DNA of 64,000 bases, taken from contig JAIVLN010000001.1 in NCBI GenBank assembly GCA_020524245.1, positions 558,001-622,000 of the forward strand, in the 5' to 3' direction. The first letter of the stretch is position 1. Every line of letters begins with the position of its first letter. A program made the translations under genes and the position numbers. Positions 1 through 9,161 of the stretch are shown here, piece after piece. Under the pieces are notes generated by a model. It saw only the letters and a list, made by a program, of their open reading frames with translations. It ran no database searches and was not told the origin of the DNA. The DNA comes from Rossellomorea aquimaris. GTDB taxonomy: Bacteria > Bacillota > Bacilli > Bacillales > Fictibacillaceae.

Positions 1-670
1 CCTCGCTGTGTCCTCCTACAATCCCATGCTTCGTCAGATCTTCAATCGACGTTTTTAATGCACGGTCTAAATATTCCTCCGTCACTTGTGGAATGGCATT
101 CTTCACAAGGTCTTGCGCCTTATCCAGAAGGTACCCTGTCGGTGATCCGTTTGAATCCCGGACAATGACACCGCCAGGAGGATCTGGTGTTTCATTTGTT
201 ATGCCTGCGAGTTGCAGCGCTTTGGAGTTCGCGAGCAAAGCATGTCGGCAAATTCGTGTCAACATCATCGGATGATGAGGCGCAATTTCATCCAGCTCGA
301 AGCGGTGAAATATTTTACGATCAACAAAATTGTTTTCATTCCAACCATCGCCGATGATCCATTCATTCAATGGTGTTGAATATACTTTCTCTTTCAGCGT
401 AGTCCTCATTTCTTCTGCTGAATGGATGTCCGATAAATCGAGTCGCATAAGCTTTTCGCCATGCCCGATCATATGTAAATGACTATCTACAAATCCAGGG
501 TACATGACAGCCCCATTTAAGTCTTGTACTTGGTCAATCTCATATTGTTGTTCGATTTCTGCGCGGTTTCCACACGCCAAGATTTTATCGCCTTCCACCA
601 ATACGGCTTCGACGGTGTCGCCTTCTTTTTTCATCGTGTAGATTGTGCCGTTCGTCCATAACGTTCTCAT
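1..670 (-). CDS. ytcJ: YtcJ-like amidohydrolase (3' part beyond window)
   Basis: Reading leftwards from an ATG at 668-670, the frame stays open to base 1, so only the N-terminal ~223 residues are present. It begins MRTLWTNGTIYTM and has the metal-dependent hydrolase signature VDSHLHM about 60 residues in, followed by a DGWNENNF segment typical of the YtcJ-type amidohydrolase 3 family (TIM-barrel, metal-dependent hydrolases acting on C-N bonds). The natural substrate of YtcJ is unknown to me. The symbol rests on sequence type plus position: in B. subtilis ytcJ, ytcI, sspA and thiI are neighbours, as here. The C-terminal metal ligands cannot be checked. Confidence 0.8.
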   Translation of the reverse strand, partial: MRTLWTNGTIYTMKKEGDTVEAVLVEGDKILACGNRAEIEQQYEIDQVQDLNGAVMYPGFVDSHLHMIGHGEKLMRLDLSDIHSAEEMRTTLKEKVYSTPLNEWIIGDGWNENNFVDRKIFHRFELDEIAPHHPMMLTRICRHALLANSKALQLAGITNETPDPPGGVIVRDSNGSPTGYLLDKAQDLVKNAIPQVTEEYLDRALKTSIEDLTKHGIVGGHSE

Positions 671-783
671 GACTACACCCCATTTTTTTCTGATTTCGTA
701 TCAAAAGCATACCGAAATTTTCTGAAAAAATCTATCATAAGGAAAGAGTTGGCTATTCATTAAGCCTACCAGAACGCTACTAA

Positions 784-818
784 AAAGACAGGCCCATCAA
801 TTGATTTGGCCTGTCTTT
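784..818 (-). terminator. Rho-independent terminator after acyl-CoA synthetase gene
   Basis: The arms AAAGACAGGCC and GGCCTGTCTTT flank a short AT loop. On the minus strand the stem runs into a T tract just past the stop codon at 827. Confidence 0.8.
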
Positions 819-826
819 CAGTACAT

Positions 827-2416
827 TTATTTTACTGTCGCTTGATTTTCCTTCATTCGGAGTTCGATACGACGGATTTTACCGGAAGTGGTTTTCGGCA
901 GCTCCTCAACGAACTCGATTTTACGAGGATATTTATATGGTGCAGTTAGCTTCTTCACGTGATCTTGAAGAGCTGGAATGATGTCGTCAGACGATGCTTC
1001 AGCTGGATTCTTCAATACGATAAATGCTTTGACGACATGCCCTCTCACTTCATCAGGGCTTGCAACGACGGCGCATTCTTTTACAGATGGATGCTTGACG
1101 AGTGCATCCTCAACTTCAAACGGTCCGATCGTATATCCGGAACTGATGATGATATCATCCCCGCGCCCTTCAAACCAGAAGTAACCGTCCTCATCTTTTT
1201 TCGCTTTGTCACCTGTCAGGTAATAGTCCCCTCTAAATGCCATTCGTGTACGATCCGCATCCTTATAATACTCTTTGAAAAGAGCCGGTGCATCACGATG
1301 TACCGCAATATCCCCTACTTCACCAGGTTGAACCGGCTGACCTTCTTCATTGATGATTTCGACGCGGTTACCTGGTGTCGGTTTCCCCATTGAGCCCGGT
1401 CGGACTTCCATCCCATCTACAATCCCGACGAGCAATGTATTTTCAGTCTGACCATAGCCATCACGGACTGTGACGTTGAAATATCTTTGGAAGATATCAA
1501 TAACTTCACGATTCAACGGTTCACCAGCCGAAACTGCACTTCTCAGATTGGACAGGTTATATTCATTCAGGTTATCCACCTTAGCCATCAATCGATATTC
1601 CGTCGGTGTACAACACAGTACGTTTATTTGATATTTTTCCAATAGCTCCAAGTATTTGTTCGGATCGAATTTTCCATTATAGACGAAACCGGTTGAACCC
1701 GTACCTAGAGCTGAAACGAATGGACTCCAGATCCATTTTTGCCAACCCGGTCCAGCTGTCGCCCAAACCTTGTCGCCTTCTTTAATGTTGAGCCAAGAGA
1801 GAGCGGCTGTACGGATGTGTGCGTATGCCCATCCATGAGTATGTACGACACCTTTTGGTTGTCCTGTCGTTCCGGACGTATAAGATAAAAAGGCCATATC
1901 ATCTCGCTTAGTTGTTGGAAGCTCGAAGGACTTGTCCGCTTTCGCGATAACTTCTCCAAGATCCATCCAGCCGTTTTTTTTACCGCCAACGACGATCTTA
2001 TGCTTCAAGCTATCGATTGGATCCTCAATCTCGTCGATTTGGGATGTGTATGGGTGGTACGCAACAACGGCCTTCACTTCCCCGTGATTGATACGGTAGC
2101 TCAAGTCCTTTGCTCTCAGCATTTCTGAGCAAGGGATGACGACGAGTCCAGCTTTCAGATTCGCCAGGTACACTTTGTACGTATCGATTAAACGGGGCAT
2201 CATGACGAGCACTTTATCGCCTTTTTGAAGACCTAGTGATCGAAATGCTTTTGCAATCTCGTTTGCTTCATCAAATAATTGCTTGTACGTGATTTCGTCT
2301 TCTTCACCCTGATCATTCAACCACTTGATTGCGACACGGGTAGAATCCTTTGCATACTTCTCCATTTCTTCTGCTGCATTGTACATTTCTGGTGCAATGA
2401 GTGTTTCGTTGTTCAA
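827..2416 (-). CDS. ytcI: Acyl-CoA synthetase, YtcI type
   Basis: ANL-superfamily AMP-forming acyl-CoA ligase. The start is called at a TTG (2414-2416), 13 codons inside the longest frame: AAGGAGG sits 9 bases before it, whereas the upstream ATG has no ribosome site and would place a CcpA operator inside the gene. The protein is 529 residues, a normal length. The ATP/AMP P-loop YTSGTTGQPKG is at about residues 179-189, the adenine motif DGYGQTE in the middle, and the catalytic lysine motif TTSGKIRR near the C-terminus (Lys at about 513). It probably activates a medium-chain or branched fatty acid to the CoA thioester in the cytoplasm; the substrate is not readable from sequence. Expression is probably carbon-repressed (cre at 2434-2447). 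Confidence 0.85.
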   Translation of the reverse strand: MNNETLIAPEMYNAAEEMEKYAKDSTRVAIKWLNDQGEEDEITYKQLFDEANEIAKAFRSLGLQKGDKVLVMMPRLIDTYKVYLANLKAGLVVIPCSEMLRAKDLSYRINHGEVKAVVAYHPYTSQIDEIEDPIDSLKHKIVVGGKKNGWMDLGEVIAKADKSFELPTTKRDDMAFLSYTSGTTGQPKGVVHTHGWAYAHIRTAALSWLNIKEGDKVWATAGPGWQKWIWSPFVSALGTGSTGFVYNGKFDPNKYLELLEKYQINVLCCTPTEYRLMAKVDNLNEYNLSNLRSAVSAGEPLNREVIDIFQRYFNVTVRDGYGQTENTLLVGIVDGMEVRPGSMGKPTPGNRVEIINEEGQPVQPGEVGDIAVHRDAPALFKEYYKDADRTRMAFRGDYYLTGDKAKKDEDGYFWFEGRGDDIIISSGYTIGPFEVEDALVKHPSVKECAVVASPDEVRGHVVKAFIVLKNPAEASSDDIIPALQDHVKKLTAPYKYPRKIEFVEELPKTTSGKIRRIELRMKENQATVK

Positions 2417-2433
2417 GATGGATAGCCTCCTTA

Positions 2434-2447
2434 TGTAATCGTTTACA
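2434..2447 (-). promoter_or_regulatory. cre site (CcpA operator) of ytcI
   Basis: TGTAATCGTTTACA matches the catabolite-responsive element TGWAANCGNTNWCA at all 14 positions. It lies directly downstream of the -10 hexamer, over the predicted transcription start, a position where CcpA usually represses. Confidence 0.85.
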
Positions 2448-2453
2448 CCTACC

Positions 2454-2459
2454 ATTATA
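2454..2459 (-). promoter_or_regulatory. -10 element of ytcI promoter
   Basis: On the minus strand this reads TATAAT, a perfect sigma-A -10 hexamer, 7 bases upstream of the cre site. No good -35 is found at 16-18 bases; that region abuts the palindrome at 2486-2501. Confidence 0.6.
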
Positions 2460-2485
2460 CATAATTTTTAGAATATTTCCATTTC

Positions 2486-2501
2486 GACCGAACGTTCACT
2501 C
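2486..2501. promoter_or_regulatory. Possible TetR-type operator upstream of ytcI
   Basis: GACCGAACGTTCACTC is a 16-base near-palindrome (inner 8 bases GAACGTTC perfect, two mismatches in the outer arms) just upstream of the -35 region. Fatty-acid degradation genes in Bacillus are often controlled by TetR-family repressors such as FadR on palindromes of this general kind; that this is one is inference. Confidence 0.4.
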
Positions 2502-2703
2502 AGGAAGAAATTGTCTTAAATGCACACACGACGGGGATTTAAACAGGGATAAAATTTTCTTTCTATCCGCCATTTAGTGTTTTTCCAGTTTTCACGGTAC
2601 GAATACACCTCTTTCGGTGCTCGATCTTCCCGATTTCGTCACTTCGCACCCCGCAAACGCCTCCTTGAATCGCCCCCATCCCTCAAAAAAATCGCACAAG
2701 AAT

Positions 2704-2725
2704 AGGCCAGCACGAGTGCTGACCT
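2704..2725 (-). terminator. Terminator hairpin after sspA
   Basis: The 10-bp arms AGGCCAGCAC and GTGCTGACCT (one mismatch) form a hairpin about 33 bases past the sspA stop. The T tract on the minus strand is weak. Confidence 0.6.
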
Positions 2726-2757
2726 GTTTTCCATTGATATGATGTTGTAGAGGTGTA

Positions 2758-2946
2758 TTACTTAGGTTGTTGACCTTGAGCCATTGCTACAAGACGCTTA
2801 GTGATCTCTCCTCCTACAGAACCGTTTGCACGTGCAGAAGAGTCAGGACCAAGTTGAACACCGAATTCAGAAGCGATTTCAGTCTTCATTGCGTTGATAG
2901 CTTGTTGAGCTCCAGGTACAACTAGCTTGTTTGATTGATATGCCAT
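2758..2946 (-). CDS. sspA: Alpha/beta-type small acid-soluble spore protein
   Basis: A 62-residue protein of the SASP alpha/beta family, which coats and protects DNA in dormant spores and is degraded at germination. It has the protease (GPR) cleavage region KTEIASEFG and the highly conserved C-terminal DNA-binding block with [20 protein letters not shown] precedes the ATG by a good distance. Position between ytcI and thiI matches sspA of B. subtilis. In that species such genes are read by sigma-G in the forespore; I could not identify a clear sigma-G promoter here. Its presence marks the organism as a spore former. Confidence 0.95.
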   Translation of the reverse strand: MAYQSNKLVVPGAQQAINAMKTEIASEFGVQLGPDSSARANGSVGGEITKRLVAMAQGQQPK

Positions 2947-3047
2947 GTGGATTCACCTCCTTGACAATAGGTTGCGAAGGTGAGCGAAAAACCATACCTC
3001 TTTAAAAGTGGTAAATTCTTGCTAAAATCCTCATGATGTCCAATGCG

Positions 3048-4259
3048 TTAGAACAAATCCTCGAAGGCTTCTTCCTCTTTAGCTGCCGTACCTTCTTTAA
3101 AGAAGATCGATTCCGTATTTTCGACCGCTTGTTCCACGAGCTCATCAATCTCCATGTACGACTCGAATCGGTTCGCTTTATCACGGTTCGGTTTCGTTTT
3201 CGGAGCTGATGGAACAAAGACTGTACAGCAGTCTTCATATGGACGGATCGAAATATCATAAGTGCCGATCTTCCTGGAAATGTCCATGATCTCAAGCTTG
3301 TCCATCGTGATGAGCGGACGGATCATTGGCAGGTTGGTCACTTCATTGATTGTGTTCATGCTGGACAACGTCTGGCTCGCTACTTGACCGAGACTTTCAC
3401 CGGTTGCGATCGCAAGTGCATCATTTTTATAAGCCAACTGTTCTGTGATCCGCAACATGTACCGTCTCATGACCGTCATGCTGTAATTGTCCGGAATTTG
3501 CTTTTTGATCGCTTTTTGTATCTCAGTAAAAGGAACCACGTGCATCTTGATGTTTCCGCCGTATCTCGTAAGCACTTTTGTTAGGTCCTCCACTTTTTGA
3601 CGAGCGCGCTCACTTGTAAAAGGAGGGCTATGGAAGTGGACCATTTCCAGTCTGACGCCGCGTTTCATCGTCAAGTAGCCAGCGACTGGACTGTCTATTC
3701 CACCCGAAAGCATCAGCATGACTTTCCCGCTGCTGCCGATTGGAAGACCTCCAGCACCCGGGTAATCGATGCAACTGATATATGCTGCTTCTGGCTTGAT
3801 TTCAACCTTCACTTCGACATCCGGGTTATGGACGTCCACCGTAATATCTTCTGTATGTTCTAGAATGTATCCCCCAACCAGATGATTCATTTCTTGAGAA
3901 TCATGCGGATACTGTTTATAGTTCCGTTTCGTGGATACCTTGAACGTGTTGACAGATGGACCTGCGTCACGCATCGCTTCAAGTGCTGTTTTTCGGATGG
4001 TTTCAAGTTCGAGGTCACATTTAGCTGCAAGCCTTAAACCTTGAATCCCGAAAATCTCTTGAAGTTTTTTAATAACAGGTTCATGATCTTGTCCGTTCAA
4101 TTCAATATTCATGCGGTCAAACGCCTTCTTCACCTTCACTTGTGTGAAAGGCTTCAACTTGCGTTTCACCGTTTCTTTCAGTTTATTTTCAAAATGGTGA
4201 CGGTTCTTTCCTTTTAAAGAAAGTTCACCGTATCTGACTATGATGTGATCGTAAATCAT
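3048..4259 (-). CDS. thiI: tRNA 4-thiouridine synthase / thiamine sulfurtransferase ThiI
   Basis: 403 residues: an N-terminal ferredoxin-like part, a THUMP RNA-binding domain (about 60-165) and an ATP-pyrophosphatase domain with the PP-loop SGGIDS at 185-190. ThiI adenylates U8 of tRNA and transfers sulfur to make 4-thiouridine; in some species it also supplies sulfur for the thiamine thiazole. There is no C-terminal rhodanese domain, as in other Bacillus ThiI proteins, so sulfur should come directly from the desulfurase encoded immediately upstream. The start ATG lies one base after the iscS stop with GGGAG overlapping that stop, so the two genes are translationally linked. Confidence 0.95.
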   Translation of the reverse strand: MIYDHIIVRYGELSLKGKNRHHFENKLKETVKRKLKPFTQVKVKKAFDRMNIELNGQDHEPVIKKLQEIFGIQGLRLAAKCDLELETIRKTALEAMRDAGPSVNTFKVSTKRNYKQYPHDSQEMNHLVGGYILEHTEDITVDVHNPDVEVKVEIKPEAAYISCIDYPGAGGLPIGSSGKVMLMLSGGIDSPVAGYLTMKRGVRLEMVHFHSPPFTSERARQKVEDLTKVLTRYGGNIKMHVVPFTEIQKAIKKQIPDNYSMTVMRRYMLRITEQLAYKNDALAIATGESLGQVASQTLSSMNTINEVTNLPMIRPLITMDKLEIMDISRKIGTYDISIRPYEDCCTVFVPSAPKTKPNRDKANRFESYMEIDELVEQAVENTESIFFKEGTAAKEEEAFEDLF

Positions 4260-4260
4260 A

Positions 4261-5406
4261 CTACTCCCTCATTACTTTTCTTAAATTTAATATGACTTCT
4301 TCCAGGGTATCGAGAAATTCTTTTCCTTCACTTAATGTGTTCTCGAAATTCAAACTTACTCGTATTGCACTGCTCGCACGTTCATAATCGTGACCTGTCG
4401 CCTCTAAAATCCGGCTGACATCACTGGATTTGGATGAGCATGCGGATTTCGTCGACACATACATGTCACGCTCTTCCAGCGCATGAATCAATACTTCGGG
4501 CTTGATACCGAGTACAGAGAAATTCAGGATGTGCGGCGCACTATGCTCTTCAGGTGTATTGATCAGAACACGATCCATTTCAGAAATTCTCTTTCGTAAG
4601 AATTCTTTCAACTGAAGCATATCGGACATCCGATCTTTAGAATTTTCCATCGTCATTCGAAGCGCTTTGGTCATTGCAATGATCCCAGGTACATTCTCCG
4701 TCCCCGCTCGGTTGCGGAATTCATGGTCGCCACCGGTCAATAATGAGAACAGCGACACGCCACTTCTCACGTAAAGGAATCCGACACCTTTTGGACCGTG
4801 GAACTTATGGCTGGAAAATGAACATAAATCAATGCCAGATTGCTCATACTGAAGAGGTACTTTTCCAATTCCCTGAACATTATCCACATGGAAAAAGATT
4901 TTCGGATACTCTTTCAACATTTGACCAATCTCTTTGACAGGTTGAATGGTACCAAGCTCATTGTTCACATGCATGACTGATACAAGGATGGTATCCTCTG
5001 TTAATGCATTTTTCACATCATCAGCCGAAATACGGCCCTGTTCATCTACAGGTAAATACGTCACGTCGAATCCCATGTCTTCTAGCTGTTGAAACGAGGA
5101 ATAGCAAGAAGCATGTTCGGTCTCGGTCGTAATCAAGTGACGACCTCTCGACTGATGTTCCAAGGCAATACCTTTAATAGCCAAGTTATTGGCTTCGGTA
5201 CCACCAGATGTGAAGACGATCTCGTTCTGTTTCACACGAATCAATTCCGACACTTGCTGCCTTGCTTTATGGATCAACCGTTCCACCTCACCACCGAGGC
5301 GATGAATGGAGGAAGGGTTGGCAAAATAATTTTCCGATACTTTCAAATACGTTTCCAGCACTTCGGGATAAGGCTTAGTCGTTGCACTGTTATCAAAATA
5401 GATCAT
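4261..5406 (-). CDS. nifZ: Cysteine desulfurase dedicated to ThiI (NifZ/IscS type)
   Basis: 381-residue class V aminotransferase-fold enzyme using pyridoxal phosphate. The PLP lysine is Lys201 in [10 protein letters not shown], and the persulfide-forming cysteine is Cys323 in KSACSSKSS. It removes sulfur from cysteine and passes it on as a persulfide. It forms an operon with thiI (1-base gap), the arrangement of B. subtilis nifZ-thiI, so its main acceptor is expected to be ThiI. A likely sigma-A promoter lies upstream (TTTGGA, 17-base spacer, TATTAT at 5447-5475). Some databases call this gene iscS. Confidence 0.9.
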   Translation of the reverse strand: MIYFDNSATTKPYPEVLETYLKVSENYFANPSSIHRLGGEVERLIHKARQQVSELIRVKQNEIVFTSGGTEANNLAIKGIALEHQSRGRHLITTETEHASCYSSFQQLEDMGFDVTYLPVDEQGRISADDVKNALTEDTILVSVMHVNNELGTIQPVKEIGQMLKEYPKIFFHVDNVQGIGKVPLQYEQSGIDLCSFSSHKFHGPKGVGFLYVRSGVSLFSLLTGGDHEFRNRAGTENVPGIIAMTKALRMTMENSKDRMSDMLQLKEFLRKRISEMDRVLINTPEEHSAPHILNFSVLGIKPEVLIHALEERDMYVSTKSACSSKSSDVSRILEATGHDYERASSAIRVSLNFENTLSEGKEFLDTLEEVILNLRKVMRE

Positions 5407-5745
5407 GAATCCATGTACCCCTTTAATACGTTTTTTGCATCATTTAATAATACCATATTTTAAAATTATTCCAAACCGCCAGTGGAATATTAAAAATCCA
5501 TCAATGAATCGACATTTCACGACACGAAAATACATATCTGAAGATTTTCACGTTTCACGCGCGGAAGAACATGAAGGTATTTGAGGGATAATATCCGAGG
5601 AAAGTGAATTTGCACAAAAATTTGTAATGATAACAATCTTTAAACTTTTTTGTTTAGTGTCTTTTTTTCGTAAAGATTATGTTAATATCTAATTCGAATT
5701 TAGAAAAATCAATGATTTCAGTCGATCGCTACAGGAGGTTTCTTC
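5407..5745. other. Divergent intergenic region nifZ / brnQ
   Basis: About 340 AT-rich bases. The left end holds the nifZ promoter. On the plus side only the AGGAGG ribosome site of brnQ is clear. Candidate plus-strand promoters (for example TTGCAC at 5610) have imperfect -10 elements, and no T-box or other leader was recognised. Confidence 0.5.
5447..5475 (-). promoter_or_regulatory. Sigma-A promoter of nifZ-thiI
   Basis: On the minus strand TTTGGA (5470-5475), a 17-base spacer and TATTAT (5447-5452), with TGG just before the -10. Confidence 0.55.
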
Positions 5746-7101
5746 ATGAATTCAAAAAAAGCGCTTTCAATGAAAGATACATTCACCATAGGACTTATGA
5801 TGTTTGCCTTATTCCTTGGAGCAGGGAATATGATCTTTCCACCTGCGCTCGGTCAAACCGCAGGTACAAATGTTTGGACAGCTATCACCGGATTTTTGAT
5901 TACTGGTGTAGGATTACCTTTAGTGGGTGTTATTGCAATCGGGCTTACCGGTGGAACATTACGTGACCTTTCCGCACGAGTCCATCCAGGGTTTGCCATT
6001 ATTTTTTCTACCTTAATGTATCTCGCGATTGGACCATTTTTCGGTATACCGAGAACAGGTACCGTTGCATTTGAAATCGGCGTTACGCCATTTTTAGCAG
6101 AAAGTGTGAATCCAAACGGACTTCCCCTTTTCATCTATACGATCATCTTTTTTGGAATCACATTCTGGTTTGCTCTGAACCCGACGAAACTTGTGGATCG
6201 AATCGGTAAGATTCTTACTCCAATTCTAATTGCAGTCATCGGTTTGATTGTGTTCAAAGGGATCTTCAGTCCGATGGGTGATTTTTCAGCACCTAAAGGT
6301 GACTATGCATCCACTCCATTTTTCACTGGTTTCATCAACGGTTATCTGACGATGGATGCCATTGCAGCTCTTGTATTCGGGATTGTCGTCATCAACGCAG
6401 TGAAGTCGAAAGGCGTAACGGATAAGAAAGAAATTGCTAAAGCGACGACGAAAGCCGGTATCATCGCCGTCAGCGGTCTTGCCATCGTGTATCTATCCCT
6501 TGCATATATCGGTGCAACGAGCCGAGGTGCACTTGGAGAGTTAGCGAACGGTGGAGCTATTCTGACAGGGTCTGCTGATTTGTTGTTCGGTCAATTCGGA
6601 ATTATTTTGCTGGCTGTTGCGATCACATTCGCTTGTTTGACGACTTCAATCGGCCTTGTAACGGCTTGTGGTGAATACTTCAAGAGCCTGTTGCCAAATG
6701 TCTCTTACAAATTGATTATCGCTATATTGTGTATATTCAGTGCTGCAGTTGCCAATGTCGGTCTTACACAATTAATTAACCTCACATTGCCAGTATTGAT
6801 CGGTATTTATCCACTTGCGATTGCCCTTGTTGGTTACTCTTATCTTCACCGACAGTTCGGTGGACATCGTGAAGTGTACATCGGAGGATTATTAGGTGCA
6901 GGAATCATAAGTATCTTCGATGCTTTAAAGCAAATGAATGTGGACATCTCAGCTGTAACTGAAGTGTTCAGCGTCATTTTACCTCTGTATGATGAGGGGA
7001 TCGGTTGGATCGTACCATCAATCATCGGAGCTATCATCGGTTATCTTGTTGCAAGAACTCGAAACCAAACGGCTGATAACCCCGATCCGAAAGAAGCCTA
7101 A
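5746..7101 (+). CDS. brnQ: Branched-chain amino acid:cation symporter, BrnQ family
   Basis: 451-residue polytopic membrane protein of the LIVCS family, which imports leucine, isoleucine and valine with Na+ or H+. It opens with the family signature region LFLGAGNMIFPP and has about twelve hydrophobic segments. AGGAGG lies 7 bases before the ATG. Its position next to ezrA, divergent from nifZ-thiI, matches braB of B. subtilis. It is monocistronic, ending in a strong hairpin. Confidence 0.9.
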   Translation: MNSKKALSMKDTFTIGLMMFALFLGAGNMIFPPALGQTAGTNVWTAITGFLITGVGLPLVGVIAIGLTGGTLRDLSARVHPGFAIIFSTLMYLAIGPFFGIPRTGTVAFEIGVTPFLAESVNPNGLPLFIYTIIFFGITFWFALNPTKLVDRIGKILTPILIAVIGLIVFKGIFSPMGDFSAPKGDYASTPFFTGFINGYLTMDAIAALVFGIVVINAVKSKGVTDKKEIAKATTKAGIIAVSGLAIVYLSLAYIGATSRGALGELANGGAILTGSADLLFGQFGIILLAVAITFACLTTSIGLVTACGEYFKSLLPNVSYKLIIAILCIFSAAVANVGLTQLINLTLPVLIGIYPLAIALVGYSYLHRQFGGHREVYIGGLLGAGIISIFDALKQMNVDISAVTEVFSVILPLYDEGIGWIVPSIIGAIIGYLVARTRNQTADNPDPKEA

Positions 7102-7112
7102 CGGATCGAATT

Positions 7113-7139
7113 AAAGGATGACCCTATGGGTCGTCCTTT
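7113..7139 (+). terminator. Terminator of brnQ
   Basis: AAAGGATGACCC and GGGTCGTCCTTT form a GC-rich stem followed by a T run. Confidence 0.85.
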
Positions 7140-7153
7140 TTTTATGCGGAAAA

Positions 7154-7205
7154 AAACCCGAAGGGCAAGACCCTCCAACTGGAGAGGTGCACCTTCGGGT
7201 TTTCC
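7154..7205 (-). terminator. Terminator of ezrA
   Basis: Long stem AACCCGAAGG / CCTTCGGGTT with a second small stem (CTCCA/TGGAG) in its loop; the minus strand runs into a T tract. It sits back to back with the brnQ terminator. Confidence 0.8.
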
Positions 7206-7210
7206 TATCG

Positions 7211-8914
7211 TTATACTTTTTGTTTCAGTTTATAGCTATCTTCTAAACGTTGAAGAATGCCTGGCTCTACAGTATCAATGGCTTCAGCAGCGTGTTCCAA
7301 CGCATCTTCATAATTGTAAGTACGGAATGCTTGCTCGGCTTCAGAAAGCTTGACAGCCACCGTAATATACTGACTACGATAACGATTACCATATTGGATC
7401 AGGCGTTCTGCCCAAACGGCACGATCAATGAGATGATACGTTGTCTCATAAACTTCATCGATGGCTTCTTCTGCTTCAATCAAGCGATGGAGCACCTCAG
7501 CCATTTGCAATGGTTTATCGTTCAACTTGTTGGTTACGGTTTGAAGCTTTACTTCTGCATCACGCATGGAAGTATAGAACGTATCTGGAAGTCCGGGCAG
7601 ATTGTTGCGATGGACTTCCTTTTTCGCATCGATCAGCTTTTTACGGAATTCGTGTATTTTATCGACAGCTTCAAGCTCATCTTTGCGGAGGTTTTGAAGC
7701 TTCTCCTGGTATACTTCCGTCATTTCTCGAAGCTCTTCCAGTTGTTTCGTTACGCCTTCAAGCATCTCTTTGACTGATGTATAGGATTGATGTTGTTCAT
7801 CCATTGAATGCAGGATTGTTCCTACTCGTTTTTCTAGCTTTTCAAATGAGCTTTCCAATCGTTCTTGTAAGTCAATGTTCTCTTGTTCGATCTGATAGCT
7901 GAGTCGAACGACATTCGTCTCTTCATTCAGCTGTTGAATCTCGGTTTTAAGAGCTTCGACGTCTTTTTTGATTTCTTCGCTTCGTTCAGCAACCGTCTGT
8001 TTAGCTAAAACTTCCGCCTCAAGGGTATCGTACAGCTCTTCGATTTTAGTGTTCATTTGGCTGATTTCTTCACGCGCCTCTTCGACTTCGATGTGATGGA
8101 CTTTTTCTTTGATGATGCCGTAAGCATAGTCGATCACTTCAAGCTCTTTCTCGACACCCAACTGATCAACTCTGAAGCCTTGTACATTCATCTGTTTGAG
8201 GCCTTCTTTGAGTTCTTTAATCGTCTCAGGAATTTCTGATTGGAATTGGTATAACAGTTCTGGCATCACTTCGAGCTCATATTGCAACGTTCGGATATCT
8301 TCGTCGATTTGAATGATATATGTACGGGCAGCGATATGATTGCCGTTTTCCGTTTCTTCATTGTATTGAGCGAACTTTTCCGAGACCTGTTCAATTCTCT
8401 TTTCGAAGGTTTCAACGAGAGTACCCAAAGCACGATAATGTGTCAGAAGATGCTTTCTCAATCCCTTAAAATCTTCCTTCAACTCTCCGATTTCTTTCCG
8501 GTTCAATTCTTCACTTTCAACGAATTCATTGATTTCTGAAGAAATTTCATCGATTTTTTCTTCGATATGGAAAATGGACTTTCGAGTTTCAGACAGTATG
8601 TTCCGTGCTTTTTTGAAGCGGTATTTGTCTGCTGCATCTTCCGCATCAAATAAGTTCTCTTCTAAATTCGGAAGCTGTTGTGTGACGATGACATCCCACT
8701 CTTCACGCCAAACCTCGAACTTCTTTTCCGTCTCTCCGATCATTTCCAACGCTTTCACTTTAGCGATTTCATCCGAAAGAGGGCGATTCATGATATTCAC
8801 TTTTTGTGTTTCGAGATGATCGATCTGGTCGTAAATTTTCTTTCGTGTGTATGTACCGTAACCTATAAATGCTGAAAGCAGTACGATCAGCACCATGAAG
8901 ATATAAATCATCAT
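7211..8914 (-). CDS. ezrA: Septation ring formation regulator EzrA
   Basis: 567 residues with one N-terminal membrane segment (about 3-21, MMIYIFMVLIVLLSAFIGYG) and then an almost continuous alpha-helical, Glu/Lys-rich cytoplasmic part with heptad periodicity, as in the spectrin-like repeats of EzrA. EzrA binds FtsZ, limits Z-ring assembly to midcell and links the ring to PBP1 traffic. Length and neighbours (brnQ, hisJ) match B. subtilis. Transcription is divergent from hisJ; the ribosome site GGAAGG lies before the ATG pair, and either ATG may be used. Confidence 0.93.
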   Translation of the reverse strand: MMIYIFMVLIVLLSAFIGYGTYTRKKIYDQIDHLETQKVNIMNRPLSDEIAKVKALEMIGETEKKFEVWREEWDVIVTQQLPNLEENLFDAEDAADKYRFKKARNILSETRKSIFHIEEKIDEISSEINEFVESEELNRKEIGELKEDFKGLRKHLLTHYRALGTLVETFEKRIEQVSEKFAQYNEETENGNHIAARTYIIQIDEDIRTLQYELEVMPELLYQFQSEIPETIKELKEGLKQMNVQGFRVDQLGVEKELEVIDYAYGIIKEKVHHIEVEEAREEISQMNTKIEELYDTLEAEVLAKQTVAERSEEIKKDVEALKTEIQQLNEETNVVRLSYQIEQENIDLQERLESSFEKLEKRVGTILHSMDEQHQSYTSVKEMLEGVTKQLEELREMTEVYQEKLQNLRKDELEAVDKIHEFRKKLIDAKKEVHRNNLPGLPDTFYTSMRDAEVKLQTVTNKLNDKPLQMAEVLHRLIEAEEAIDEVYETTYHLIDRAVWAERLIQYGNRYRSQYITVAVKLSEAEQAFRTYNYEDALEHAAEAIDTVEPGILQRLEDSYKLKQKV

Positions 8915-9161
8915 AGGGACCTTCCATCCTTCCCTTTTTCAGTTATGTATATTAAGCTATTAAGTAAAAATTATGGCATAATAATTTTACAGAAAATAAT
9001 ATTTCTACAATATGTACTATTTTTCGCCAAAATTCATGGGATTTCGGCGTTCTTCATAACTACTATGATACCATGTATGCGACTTTCATAACTACATTTT
9101 TTCGAAAATTTGATAAAAAATTGTTTTTTTCTGACAGAAAACCAGATGAGGAGGATTCCAC

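Larger units (their letters stand above)
2417..2757. other. Intergenic region between ytcI and sspA
   Basis: About 340 bases without a gene. The right edge holds the sspA terminator and the left edge the ytcI promoter, cre site and palindrome listed separately. Between about 2505 and 2690 I see no open frame with a ribosome site and no clear hairpin. Confidence 0.6.

Noticed and set aside
7250-7777. Plus-strand frame of 175 codons over ezrA
   Set aside because: Shadow of ezrA on the opposite strand; no ribosome site, composition follows the coiled-coil gene.
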